Shown here in pieces: positions 27,478 to 35,714 of a stretch of 64,000 nt of DNA (within the stretch, counting starts at the first letter, position 1; every line of letters starts with the position of its first letter). Made by a program: the position numbers and the translations under genes. The notes under the pieces were generated by a model that saw only the letters and a program-made list of their open reading frames with translations, made no database searches and had not been told where the DNA came from. Origin of the DNA: Streptomyces qinzhouensis (lineage in GTDB: Bacteria > Actinomycetota > Actinomycetes > Streptomycetales > Streptomycetaceae); contig NZ_CP042266.1 in assembly GCF_007856155.1 (NCBI RefSeq), positions 3,100,001-3,164,000 of the forward strand. The letters run 5' to 3'.

Positions 27478-27724
27478 GCCGTCGCCCACGATGTAGAGGG
27501 TCCGATGCCGATGATGCAGAAACCTCGTCCGCACCGCCCCCGCGGCGGCCTCTTGCGCAAAATGCGCTCGCGCTCGGGCCTGGGTCGGCCCGGCGAAGGG
27601 GCGTGACCAGGGATTGTGCGGTGGCGGGGTACGCCTTCGGATGCCGGGATACGGCGACGGAGAATGACCATCCGGGCCGCCAAGCGGAAGCCTTGGCGCA
27701 GGGTCGCCATAAGTCGTCCGCAGC

Positions 27725-28165
27725 TCACCGGCCCTCCCGGGGCGCGCCGTTGTCACCCCGAGGCACCACCAAAGCCCACACCACCTTTCCGACCCCGTCT
27801 CGGTCATCGACGCCCCAAGTCACCGAGAGCGCCTCAACGAGCACCAGTCCGTAGCCGCCTGTTTCTCCGGGTTCGCGATGTCGTGGGCGTTGCTCATCGG
27901 CATCATGGACTTCGATCCGCACACCGTCGGCCTCGCGTCGGCAACGTGTCTCGATCTCACGTCCGGAAGCCGTCCTGGCGTGCCGCACAGCATTGGTGAT
28001 CAGCTCCGAGAGCACCACCAGAGCCGGATCCGCCAGTGCCTGCAGTCCCCACTCGCCCAGCACTGCGCCCAGCTCTGCACGAGCCTTCGCAACGTTACGG
28101 CTGTTCCTGGCCCAGCGGCGGGTCCAGATGGCGGTTGAATCCACCACTGTTGTATTCGCCTTCAT
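27725..28165 (-). CDS. ATP-binding protein, anti-sigma factor (RsbW/SpoIIAB-like) type
   Basis: This 146-residue single-domain GHKL ATPase has the N-box ELITNAVRHA, a DADEQRPRH G1-like segment and GGYGLVLVEALSVTWGV. Dozens of such HATPase_c_2 proteins occur in each Streptomyces genome, and some act as serine kinases on anti-anti-sigma factors. ATG 28165 (MKANTTVVDS...) is taken as the start; the frame is open further upstream but would run through a palindrome. It is divergent from an XRE/TPR regulator, a common Streptomyces arrangement. Confidence 0.85.
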   Translation of the reverse strand: MKANTTVVDSTAIWTRRWARNSRNVAKARAELGAVLGEWGLQALADPALVVLSELITNAVRHARTASGREIETRCRREADGVRIEVHDADEQRPRHREPGETGGYGLVLVEALSVTWGVDDRDGVGKVVWALVVPRGDNGAPREGR

Positions 28166-28187
28166 GGCAGCAGACTGCTGCCATGAA
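28161..28187. promoter_or_regulatory. 27-bp perfect palindrome at the start of the ATP-binding gene
   Basis: Arms of 13 bp (TTCATGGCAGCAG at 28161-28173 and its exact complement at 28175-28187) flank a single A at 28174. It overlaps the ATG of the ATP-binding gene and would form a strong hairpin at the 5' end of the mRNA, or serve as an operator for the divergent XRE regulator. Confidence 0.7.
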
Positions 28188-28211
28188 CTTCGGCGGACGA
28201 GCCCAACGTGA

Positions 28212-28228
28212 TTACCCACCGTGGGTAA
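28212..28228. promoter_or_regulatory. 17-bp perfect palindrome upstream of the XRE/TPR regulator
   Basis: TTACCCAC (28212-28219), a central C and GTGGGTAA (28221-28228) form a classic phage-repressor-like operator 52 bp upstream of the regulator start. Autoregulation by the XRE protein is the simplest reading. Confidence 0.6.
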
Positions 28229-28280
28229 CATAAGCGCATCCAGCAGTAGTTCATGCGGACTCGACTTCGGAGCCTCGGCC

Positions 28281-29558
28281 ATGCCCAGATTCGAGCCCCC
28301 ACAGGGTCTCCCGGCTCGCCTCCTTGATGACGGCGCCATGATTGAAGCCTGCCGGTCCCGGGACTTCAGCAGGATCTTCAGCCTTGCCCGACGGGCGGGA
28401 ATCCATCCCTCGCTCATCGCACGCCGTTGCGATCTGACACCCAGCCGAGTGGGTGAGGTCATTCAAGGGCGGCGAGCGGTCAAAGAGATCACCGTTGTCG
28501 AACGCATCGCCGACGGGTTGCGAATCCCCGGGCACATGCTGGGGCTCGCCTCCCGCGAGTGGGAAACACCCGAACCACGATCTTGCGGCCTTCCCGGGTA
28601 CGAAGGATTAGCCGGCCCGCCCGTCGACGTCCTGTTCCCGGACGGGAGCATCACTGACCCCGACTTCGCGGTTGAGTTCATCGAAAACCAACTGCCGGAG
28701 CACTACAGGTGCGCCAACTATTTCAGTGCACGGCAGCTTCTACCCCACGCGACCCTGCATCTTCGTGCTGTGGCGCATCTCCTCGACAGTGCTGCCGCCT
28801 CCGACCGGGATCGGTTGCTGAAACTGGGCAGTCGGCTCGCAGAGTTCCTGGGCTGGCTCCACCAGGATCTCGGGGACCACGAAGCGGGCGGGTACTGGTC
28901 CGACCGCGCTATGGAATGGGCCCAAGAGGCTTCGGACGATCGCATGCAGTCCTATGTGCTGTTCCGAAAAAGCCATCAAGCGGCTGCCCGGGCAAGCGCC
29001 GCGCAGGCCATCGGACTCGCCCGCGCGGCTCAGCGGATCCCGGGCCTGTCGCCCGACTGCATGGCTCTGGCCATCCAGCAGGAAGCGACCGGCCATGCGC
29101 TCCAGGGAAATCCGAAGGCCGCCCTCATGCGATTCGACGAGGCTCTCGCTCTGGCGTCCCTTCCCCGGAGCAGGGACGCATCCCAAGGTCTCGATACCTC
29201 CTACTGCACCCCCTCCTATGTGGAAATCCAACGAGCCAACTGCTGGATCGAACTCGGTGAACCGTGGCGCGCGATCCAAGTCCTGGAAGGAGAGATCACC
29301 ACTCTGCCGCAGGTTTACCGCAACGACCGCAGCGTCTATCTCGCCAGACTGGCCAGGGCGTACGTCGCGGCAGACGAGCCCGAGCAGGGCAGCGAACAGG
29401 CTTCTGTCGCACTGGCGATCGCCGCCCAGACCGGATCGGCCCGCACCCTTTCCGAGTTGGCTACCGTGATCCGCGATCTGCACGCACTGACGGAAGTGCC
29501 GTCGGTGGCAGAGTTCGTCGACCGATTCCGGACGGTCCTCGGTCAGTCCACCACCTAA
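28281..29558 (+). CDS. XRE-type helix-turn-helix regulator with TPR-like C-terminal region
   Basis: The 425-residue protein has an N-terminal HTH (about 20-75: FSLARRAGIHPSLIARRCDLTPSRVGEVIQGRR). A long helical region follows, with TPR-like repeats (IQQEATGHALQGNPKAALMRFDEALALA and the part around LGEPWRAIQVLEGEI), the layout of peptide-sensing or partner-sensing regulators. ATG 28281 has GGAG about nine bases upstream; a longer frame from 28221 would start inside the operator. A TTA codon at 28608-28610 makes it a candidate bldA target. Its TAA stop is shared with the left end of a MITE. It is divergent from the anti-sigma-type ATPase. Confidence 0.85.
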   Translation: MPRFEPPQGLPARLLDDGAMIEACRSRDFSRIFSLARRAGIHPSLIARRCDLTPSRVGEVIQGRRAVKEITVVERIADGLRIPGHMLGLASREWETPEPRSCGLPGYEGLAGPPVDVLFPDGSITDPDFAVEFIENQLPEHYRCANYFSARQLLPHATLHLRAVAHLLDSAAASDRDRLLKLGSRLAEFLGWLHQDLGDHEAGGYWSDRAMEWAQEASDDRMQSYVLFRKSHQAAARASAAQAIGLARAAQRIPGLSPDCMALAIQQEATGHALQGNPKAALMRFDEALALASLPRSRDASQGLDTSYCTPSYVEIQRANCWIELGEPWRAIQVLEGEITTLPQVYRNDRSVYLARLARAYVAADEPEQGSEQASVALAIAAQTGSARTLSELATVIRDLHALTEVPSVAEFVDRFRTVLGQSTT

Positions 29559-29719
29559 GGGCTGTCCCGTAATCCCCGGCGGGCGCACGACGACAGCTAC
29601 GGCACCTCGCTGCGTTGTCGAATCGCCCAAATACATCCAGTATGAGGGCGACCCTCCGCCTTGCGATGCACCGCATCTGACGCCGCGCGCTGATCCACCA
29701 GGGATTACGGGACAGCCCT
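29558..29719. mobile_element. 162-bp MITE with 19-bp terminal inverted repeats
   Basis: The left end AGGGCTGTCCCGTAATCCC (29558-29576) and the right end at 29701-29719 are exact inverted copies. TA dinucleotides flank both ends (29556-29557, 29720-29721), fitting a TA target-site duplication as made by IS630/Tc1-like elements; CTA/TAG duplication is also possible. The interior has no transposase frame. The first A of the element completes the TAA stop of the XRE gene. Removing the element would leave TAG, also a stop, so the insertion preserved the protein end. I recall near-identical short elements in other Streptomyces, but could not check. Confidence 0.75.
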
Positions 29720-29754
29720 TAGTTGCACCAGGCACATTGGGGAATGCTGGACAC

Positions 29755-30465
29755 ATGGACGATCTCATCACACAGGCCACGTCCGGAGATGAGCGCCGCA
29801 GGGGGCCCTCCGTCGCAGTCCTGCCGGTCGGAAGCTTCGAGCAGCACGGGGATCACCTGCCGCTGACGACCGATACCGCCATCGCCTGTCTCATCGCCCG
29901 GCGGATAGCCGACGATCACGGCCTCTTCCTCCTCCCGCCGATCACCCTGTCCTGCTCCCACGAGCACGCGGCCGTGCCCGGCACAGTGAGCATCAGCGCC
30001 ACCACCCTCTATGCCGTGGTCAACGACGTCTGGAGCTCTCTCCGCGCATCCGGCGTGCCCGGACTGCTGATCGTCAACGGCCACGGCGGGAACTACGTGC
30101 TCGCTCATGTCGCCCAGGAGACCAATGTGCAGGGGCCCAGGATCGCCCTGTTTCCGGCACATGAGGACCGAGTGAGGGCACGGGAGGAAGCAGGGCTGGA
30201 GAGCAGCGCCGACGACGATATGCACGGCGGTGAGTTCGAGGTGTCCCTGCTGCTGCACGGCGCACCCCATCTTGTACGGGAGGGCATCGACCAAGACGAC
30301 CACTCCGCGCCGGCCCGGACGCATCTCCTGACTCTCGGGATGACGGCATACACCCCGAACGGGATCATCGGTCAGCCTTCGCTCGCCACCGCGGCCAAGG
30401 GCAAGGCCCTGCTCGACAGCCTCTCCGCATCGGCCCGCGCCCATCTGGCACTGCTCGGCTCATGA
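29755..30465 (+). CDS. Creatininase family (MftE-like) hydrolase
   Basis: The 236-residue protein has VLPVGSFEQHGDHLPLTTDT (metal ligands Glu, His, Asp), LLIVNGHGGN, and MHGGEFEVSLLL, the three conserved blocks of the creatininase family. Members are metal-dependent amidases; the family includes creatininase, FAPy deformylase ArfB and the mycofactocin peptidase MftE. No mycofactocin genes are nearby, so the substrate is open. ATG 29755 is used; a TTG at 29737 is an alternative. The MITE lies immediately upstream, so the native promoter may have been displaced. Confidence 0.85.
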   Translation: MDDLITQATSGDERRRGPSVAVLPVGSFEQHGDHLPLTTDTAIACLIARRIADDHGLFLLPPITLSCSHEHAAVPGTVSISATTLYAVVNDVWSSLRASGVPGLLIVNGHGGNYVLAHVAQETNVQGPRIALFPAHEDRVRAREEAGLESSADDDMHGGEFEVSLLLHGAPHLVREGIDQDDHSAPARTHLLTLGMTAYTPNGIIGQPSLATAAKGKALLDSLSASARAHLALLGS

Positions 30466-30562
30466 CGAGACATATGTGATCAGGTCGTCCCGTGGCGCCG
30501 TGTCCGCCGGGGTGGCGGAAAACTCCGGGCGGCTATAGCACCCCGCTGCCATGATCGGCGTC

Positions 30563-31150
30563 ATGAAGGTACTCGTGATCGGAGCGACAGGAACCATCGG
30601 CAGCGCGGTGGCCGACGTGCTGACCGCGGCTTCCCATCAGGTCGTACGGGCGTCCCGCACCGGCCCCGTGGTGGTCGATCTCGACGACCCGGCCACGCTG
30701 GACGCCGTCTTCTCCACCGTCACCGGCCTCGACTCCGTCGTGTGTTGTGCCGCCCACGGCCCCCTGGTGGATCTGGAGTCGGTGACCGACGAGGAGTTCG
30801 CCGCCGGAGCTCAGGCGAAGCTCTGGGGGCAGGTGGCCCTGGCACGGCGGGCGATACGCCTCTTGCCGGACGGCGGATCGATCACTCTCACCGGGGGGAC
30901 GTTCTCGGCGCCCCTCGCCCGGGGGTCGCTGGGGGCGCTCATCAACTCAGGGCTTGAGGGCTTCGTCCGCAACGCCGCCGCCGAACTCCCCCGGGGGCTG
31001 CGGATCAACCTCGTCAGCCCCGGGTGGATCAGGGAGACCCTGGAAGGCATGGGCGCCGACGGCAGCGACGGCACGCCCGCCGCCGACGTCGCCCGCGCCT
31101 ACGCGGACCTGGTGGAAGGGACCGCGCGGGGCCGGATCGTCCGCTTCTGA
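30563..31150 (+). CDS. Short SDR-fold oxidoreductase
   Basis: This 195-residue protein has the Rossmann motif VLVIGATGTIGSAVAD at the very start and SITLTGGTFSAP in the Ser region. The usual Tyr-x3-Lys is not obvious (LGALINSGLEGFVRNAAAEL). This is the pattern of short bacterial SDRs of about 200 residues with an atypical active site. TATAGC at 30533-30538 is a good -10 candidate, which would give a very short leader. ATG 30551 is an in-frame alternative. The substrate is unknown. Confidence 0.82.
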   Translation: MKVLVIGATGTIGSAVADVLTAASHQVVRASRTGPVVVDLDDPATLDAVFSTVTGLDSVVCCAAHGPLVDLESVTDEEFAAGAQAKLWGQVALARRAIRLLPDGGSITLTGGTFSAPLARGSLGALINSGLEGFVRNAAAELPRGLRINLVSPGWIRETLEGMGADGSDGTPAADVARAYADLVEGTARGRIVRF

Positions 31151-31162
31151 CCGTACGACCGG

Positions 31163-32050
31163 TCAGCCACGCTCCTTCTCCCAGGCGCTCACGCCCAGCT
31201 TCCCGGTCGTGCCGAGGTCCAGCTCCGGGATCAGCATCACGGGGCTCGCGCCCGGCTTCGCGACGAGCCGTACATAGGGCCCGTTCGCCGCCTCACCGAA
31301 GCCCGTATGCGTATTCCGCCACATCAGACTGGTCCGGGCCACCTCGCCCGGGGCCAGGCTGAACCGGCGCGGGCTCGCGGTGCCGAGACCGGTCGAGATC
31401 TCCCCGCCGCCGCGCAGCGTCCGGATTCCCTTGAGCGGGCGGTGCTTCTCGTCCAGGGGGGTCACCCGGGGATAGCCGTCGAGTTCGTACGGCTGGGTCC
31501 CGCAGTTCTCCAGCCGTACGCCGACGGCTCGCAGCCCCATCGCCGCCTCGCCCTCGTTGGTGGTCACCCGGACACCGGACCGGGGACAGGCACCGGCGGG
31601 TGCGCCGACTTCGGCGACCGGGACGCTGCGGACCTTGAGAATCTTCACCCCGGCCGCACCGGCGGAGTCCGACGGTGCTTGCGCGGGCGTGGGCGTGAAG
31701 CTGCTCCTGCCGGTGGAGCCACCCGCCACGGAGTCCACCGTCACCGGCCCGCTCTCATACGCCTTCCCCGCGTGATCGGTCACCGAGAACGTGACGATGT
31801 AGGCGTACGCCTCCTTCTTCGGGTTGGCCACCTCGAAGGCGACGGACGGCACCGCGGAGTCACAGCCGGGCCCGGCCGGACCCAACCCGGTGGTGCCGGT
31901 GATCCGCACCCCGTCCTTCGCCGCTCCGACCGGCGGTCCGGCTTCCCGGCACTTCGCCTCCCCGCCCCCCGGGCCCGTACCGCAGGCAGTGAGGAAGAGG
32001 GCGCCCGCGAAGAGCACGGCGACCGAGGGCAGTTGGGAGGCAGAACGCAT
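31163..32050 (-). CDS. Lipoprotein with DUF4232 domain
   Basis: The 295-residue product has a lipoprotein signal (FAGALFLTACG, lipobox LTAC with Cys about residue 23). The mature part is rich in beta-strand-like segments and contains a DUF4232 section (CPRSGVRVTTNEGEAAMGLRAVGVRLENCGTQPYELDGYPRV and onward). DUF4232 lipoproteins are abundant and uncharacterised in Streptomyces; they sit on the outer face of the membrane. It converges on the SDR gene with only 12 bp between the stops. Confidence 0.82.
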   Translation of the reverse strand: MRSASQLPSVAVLFAGALFLTACGTGPGGGEAKCREAGPPVGAAKDGVRITGTTGLGPAGPGCDSAVPSVAFEVANPKKEAYAYIVTFSVTDHAGKAYESGPVTVDSVAGGSTGRSSFTPTPAQAPSDSAGAAGVKILKVRSVPVAEVGAPAGACPRSGVRVTTNEGEAAMGLRAVGVRLENCGTQPYELDGYPRVTPLDEKHRPLKGIRTLRGGGEISTGLGTASPRRFSLAPGEVARTSLMWRNTHTGFGEAANGPYVRLVAKPGASPVMLIPELDLGTTGKLGVSAWEKERG

Positions 32051-32192
32051 CGGGCCACCTCACCAGGACAGGGTCCCGGACGCTATGACCGGCACCACAT
32101 CACCGCCCCGGGCGTACCGGCAGTGGACCGACAGCGGACCGACAGCGCCCCCCGCCAACCTGATCTCACCAACCCCGGAAAGGACCCCCACC

Positions 32193-33086
32193 ATGAACGC
32201 CACCGCCTCCACCTCCCCCTCCACCTCCGTCTCCGTGATCGGGCTCGGCAACCTCGGGCAGGCTCTGGCCGGGGCGTTCCTCGCCGCGGGCCACCCCACA
32301 ACGGTCTGGAACCGCAGCGCCGCCAAGGCCGACGCACTCGTCGCCCGGGGAGCCGTCCGGGCGGCCACCGCGGCCGAGGCCGTCGCCGCGAGCGATCTGG
32401 TCGTCGTCGCCGTACTCGACCAGGACACCGCGCGGACCGTGCTGGAGTCGGCCGCGGCCGCGCTCCCCGGCCGTACCGTGGTGAATCTGACCACCTCGAC
32501 CCCCGAACCGGCCCGGGCCCTCGCGGACTGGGCGACCGGGCACGGCGCCGACTATCTAATGGGCGCGGTGTACGCCGTACCGCAGACCATCGGCACCGAC
32601 GACGCGTTCATCCTCTACAGCGGCTCGGCCGGCGCACACGAGCGCTACCGCGCGGAGCTCAACCTGCTGGGCGGCGACACCTTCGTCGGCAGCGACCCGG
32701 GCCTCGCGGCCGTCCACGATGTGGCGATCCTCAGTGGAATGTACGGCCTCTTCTCCGGCTTCTTCCAGGCGGTGGCCCTCGGCCGCTCCGAGCGCATCAA
32801 GGCGGTTGACCTCACCGGACATCTGAACCGCTGGCTTCAGGGAGTCCTCGCCGTGCTGCCGGAGTTCGCGGCGGAGATCGACGCCGAGTCGTACGAGACG
32901 GAGGCGTCCAGCCTGGACATGAACGCCACGGGCCTGCGGAACATCCTGACGGCGACGGAGTCCCAGGGCCTGAGCACGGAACTGCTGGCCCCCCTCCAGC
33001 GCCTCCTGGACGACCAGGTCACCAAGGGCCACGCCCGCCACAGCCTCTCCCGCGCGGTCGAGTCCCTGAAGCCCGCGGTGCGATGA
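32193..33086 (+). CDS. NAD(P)-dependent imine-reductase-like oxidoreductase
   Basis: The 297-residue protein has an N-terminal Rossmann fold of the 6-phosphogluconate dehydrogenase type (VSVIGLGNLGQALAGAFLAAGH, VWNRSAAKAD). The segment NLTTSTPEPARALADWA and the phrase MGAVYAVPQTIGTDDAFILYSGS are typical of imine reductases and reductive aminases rather than beta-hydroxyacid dehydrogenases. The C-terminal helical domain should form the intertwined dimer. GAAAGGA lies eight bases upstream of ATG 32193, so the longer upstream frame is not used. The natural substrate is unknown. Confidence 0.85.
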   Translation: MNATASTSPSTSVSVIGLGNLGQALAGAFLAAGHPTTVWNRSAAKADALVARGAVRAATAAEAVAASDLVVVAVLDQDTARTVLESAAAALPGRTVVNLTTSTPEPARALADWATGHGADYLMGAVYAVPQTIGTDDAFILYSGSAGAHERYRAELNLLGGDTFVGSDPGLAAVHDVAILSGMYGLFSGFFQAVALGRSERIKAVDLTGHLNRWLQGVLAVLPEFAAEIDAESYETEASSLDMNATGLRNILTATESQGLSTELLAPLQRLLDDQVTKGHARHSLSRAVESLKPAVR

Positions 33087-33146
33087 CCCCGGCCCGAGCA
33101 GCGGGTGCCGGTCGGGCACCCGCTGCCCTCTTCGTAGGATCGGTTC

Positions 33147-33629
33147 ATGACAGCCGACGAACGTGTGACCCGGGCCAAGCTCTCCCGCCGCCTCAAGCCG
33201 ATATCCGTTCCCCGGCCGCTGTCACAACTGCCGGGGCGGATCTGGTCCGACGAGGACTGGGACCGAATCCAGCGCGGCTACGCCTCGCGAGACATGGACG
33301 AGAAATGGAACGCCTTCGCGGAGGACGAGACCCTCTTCCTGCACCGCAGTTGGACCGGCCGTGGAGTCTACGAGGCAGTCTTCGCCCCGGTGAACGGCGG
33401 CGGCCGACAGATCTCCGGTGCCGTCGTGGAACGCGACCCCGAGTTCTACAAGAACACCGATGACGCCTACGACTGCGTAATGCTGGAGCTGGTGATCAGC
33501 TCCATCGTGCTCGGGGAACCGGCGACCGAACTCCGCTCGCGACTGGCCGAGGCGGCCCGCCTCCGGTCACCCGACGCCCCTGCCGGGGTCCTGCTGCACA
33601 GCCAACTGGGCCTGCGCACGGACTCCTGA
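33147..33629 (+). CDS. Conserved-looking hypothetical protein
   Basis: This 160-residue soluble protein has a compact core (IWSDEDWDRIQRGYASRDMD, EDETLFLHRSWTGRGVYEAVF) and good codon usage. ATG 33147 lies 60 bp after the imine-reductase gene on the same strand. There is no signal peptide or membrane segment. I do not recognise the family. Confidence 0.75.
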   Translation: MTADERVTRAKLSRRLKPISVPRPLSQLPGRIWSDEDWDRIQRGYASRDMDEKWNAFAEDETLFLHRSWTGRGVYEAVFAPVNGGGRQISGAVVERDPEFYKNTDDAYDCVMLELVISSIVLGEPATELRSRLAEAARLRSPDAPAGVLLHSQLGLRTDS

Positions 33630-34031
33630 CCGCCCCACCGACAGAGCCCTGCCCATGACCGGCCCCCTTGCACGGGTGCCAAATCTGGTCGAGTTGACGC
33701 ACCGGAAATCCCCATCCGCCGATATATCCGCCGGACTGGTTCTGCTCAACGGGCCGGAACCGCGCCCGGAATCCCAACTACCCCATGGGTCCCTCCGGTC
33801 CTCCCGCGCGGACGGCGCCGAGTGGTCTTTGGGCGGTCACTCATCGTGAAGGTCCAAAGAAGCTCTTGCGCCCACCGGCCAACAGGGTCGGCTCGGATGG
33901 ACAGCTGATCACTGGGCAGTACTGAGCAGGCGAAAGGACCGGCGCCCCCCGGCGGTCTCCGGGTCCGACCGCACCGGACCGACAGCACAAGCGATGCCCG
34001 ACCCGCCCGACCAGCGAAGGAATGGGGAAGA
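33630..34031. other. Intergenic region upstream of the carbamoyltransferase, no gene seen
   Basis: It is less GC-biased than the flanks. A 7-bp inverted repeat, TCTTTGG (33826-33832) and CCAAAGA (33854-33860), is visible. A ribosome binding site (GAAGGAATGGGGAAGA) leads into ATG 34032. No frame here looks coding. Confidence 0.5.
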
Positions 34032-35588
34032 ATGCTGATTCTGTCATTCAAAGAGGGGCACGACAGTGCGGTGACCGCGATCGAAGACGGCCGTCTGCTC
34101 TTCTCACTGGAGGCGGAGAAGGATTCCTTTCCACGATTCGACTCACTCACCGCCGAGGTACTGCTCGCCGCCGCTGACCGTCTGGACCGGCTGCCGGACG
34201 TGGTCGCGGTCGGCGGCTGGGTCAAGGACGCGGAACAATCGCCCTCTCGAACCGGATACTTCGGCGTGGGCCCGGGGTCGGTCACCGACGAGGCGGGCCG
34301 GTTCTTCGGCCGGCCCGTGCGGGTCTTCTCCTCCACTCATGAGCGCTCGCACATCATGGCGGCCTATGGGCTGTCGCCGTTCCCGGCGGGACAGCCGTAC
34401 TACTGCCTGGTGTGGGAGGGGAACATCGGCTCGTTCTACCGCATCGACGAGGCCGGGGCCGTGACCCACCTCAAGCATGTGATGTCGGACCCGGGTAACA
34501 AGTACGGCTACCTGTTCGGCCTGGCCGACCCGGAGTTCACCTGGAACAAGGGGTGGCTGCGGCTGAGCGACGCGGGCAAGCAGATGGCCCTGACCGGCTT
34601 CGCCCGCCGGACCGTCACGACAAAGGAAGAGCAGAAGCTGATCGACTTCCTGCTTGCCCAGGAACAGATCGTCCACAAGGTGGGCAAGGACGAGATGACC
34701 TGGACGCCGTTCCACAACATCGGTGTGGAGTCGCAGGAGTACAAGGATCTGGCGGCCAAGTTCTCCGACGCCATCTTCGACCAATTCCACACATACGCTT
34801 CCAAACACCTCACCGAGGGATTGCCGCTGCTGATCTCCGGAGGCTGCGGTCTGAACTGCGAGTGGAACCGCCGCTGGCAGGAGAGCGGCCTGTTCCCGGC
34901 GGTATTCGTACCGCCGTGCCCGAACGACAGCGGCTCATCCCTCGGTACCGCGATCGACGCCCAGCTCCACTACACGGGGACCGCGTCGGTGGAGTGGGAC
35001 GTCTACGCGGGTGACGCGTTCATCCAGGACGCGCGGTTCGATCCGGCGCGCTATACGACCAGGCCGCTCGACCATGCGGAGGTGGCGCGATTCCTCGCCG
35101 CCGGAAATGTCATCGGCTGGGCGCGCGGCCCCTGGGAGATGGGGCCGAGAGCCCTGGGCAACCGCTCGATTCTCGCGGCGCCGTTCAGCTCGGAGACCAC
35201 CACCCGCCTCAACAGCATCAAGCAGCGGGAGAGCTACCGGCCGATCGCACCGATCTGCCTGGAGGAGGACGCCCATCAGTGGTTCGAGGGCGCGATACCC
35301 GACCCGTACATGCTCTACTTCAGCACCGTCCGGTCCGACGCGCTCCGGGCGGTCACCCACGTGGACGGAACGGCACGCGTCCAGACGGTGACCCCCGCCC
35401 AGAACCCGGCGATGGCGAGCCTCCTCACGGCCTTCCGTGACATCACCGGGTTCAGCGTCCTGTGCAACACCTCCCTGAACTTCTCCGGACGCGGTTTCAT
35501 CAACCGCACCAGCGATCTCATCCAGTACGGGGAGCAGCACGGACTCGACGGCTACGTGGTCGAGGACACCTTCATCACCCGCCGCTGA
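34032..35588 (+). CDS. NodU/TobZ-type O-carbamoyltransferase
   Basis: The 518-residue enzyme has the N-terminal Kae1-like ATPase start (FKEGHDSAVTAIEDGRLLFS) and a GGCGLNCEWNR segment. The C-terminal signature is GPWEMGPRALGNRSIL followed by IKQRESYRPIAPICLEEDA, diagnostic for carbamoyltransferases of the NodU/CmcH/TobZ family. These make carbamoyl-AMP from carbamoyl phosphate and ATP and transfer the carbamoyl to a hydroxyl, usually on an antibiotic or sugar. The length is normal for the family. It converges on a kinase/radical SAM operon, and the three could serve one pathway. No acceptor-making genes are visible nearby. Confidence 0.92.
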   Translation: MLILSFKEGHDSAVTAIEDGRLLFSLEAEKDSFPRFDSLTAEVLLAAADRLDRLPDVVAVGGWVKDAEQSPSRTGYFGVGPGSVTDEAGRFFGRPVRVFSSTHERSHIMAAYGLSPFPAGQPYYCLVWEGNIGSFYRIDEAGAVTHLKHVMSDPGNKYGYLFGLADPEFTWNKGWLRLSDAGKQMALTGFARRTVTTKEEQKLIDFLLAQEQIVHKVGKDEMTWTPFHNIGVESQEYKDLAAKFSDAIFDQFHTYASKHLTEGLPLLISGGCGLNCEWNRRWQESGLFPAVFVPPCPNDSGSSLGTAIDAQLHYTGTASVEWDVYAGDAFIQDARFDPARYTTRPLDHAEVARFLAAGNVIGWARGPWEMGPRALGNRSILAAPFSSETTTRLNSIKQRESYRPIAPICLEEDAHQWFEGAIPDPYMLYFSTVRSDALRAVTHVDGTARVQTVTPAQNPAMASLLTAFRDITGFSVLCNTSLNFSGRGFINRTSDLIQYGEQHGLDGYVVEDTFITRR

Positions 35589-35591
35589 CCC

Positions 35592-35650
35592 GCCCCGGAT
35601 AGCTACCCCGCCCTGCCCGGTGCATGACCGGGCAGGGCTATCCGGGGCGC
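35592..35650. terminator. Compound hairpin terminator between convergent genes
   Basis: An inner 12-bp stem (GCCCTGCCCGGT at 35611-35622 and its complement at 35628-35639, loop GCATG) and outer complementary arms (35592-35604 and 35638-35650) follow the carbamoyltransferase stop. They should also stop the minus-strand kinase operon. Confidence 0.7.
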
Positions 35651-35714
35651 CCGTACGAGCGTCAGCGCAGGCCGGCGGCGCGCGCCCGAGCCCCGACGGC
35701 GAGATCCGGTAGCC

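Noticed and set aside
27217..27606. Plus-strand open frame overlapping the small Cys-containing gene
   Set aside because: Its codon use is poorer than the minus-strand frame and it has no recognisable motif.
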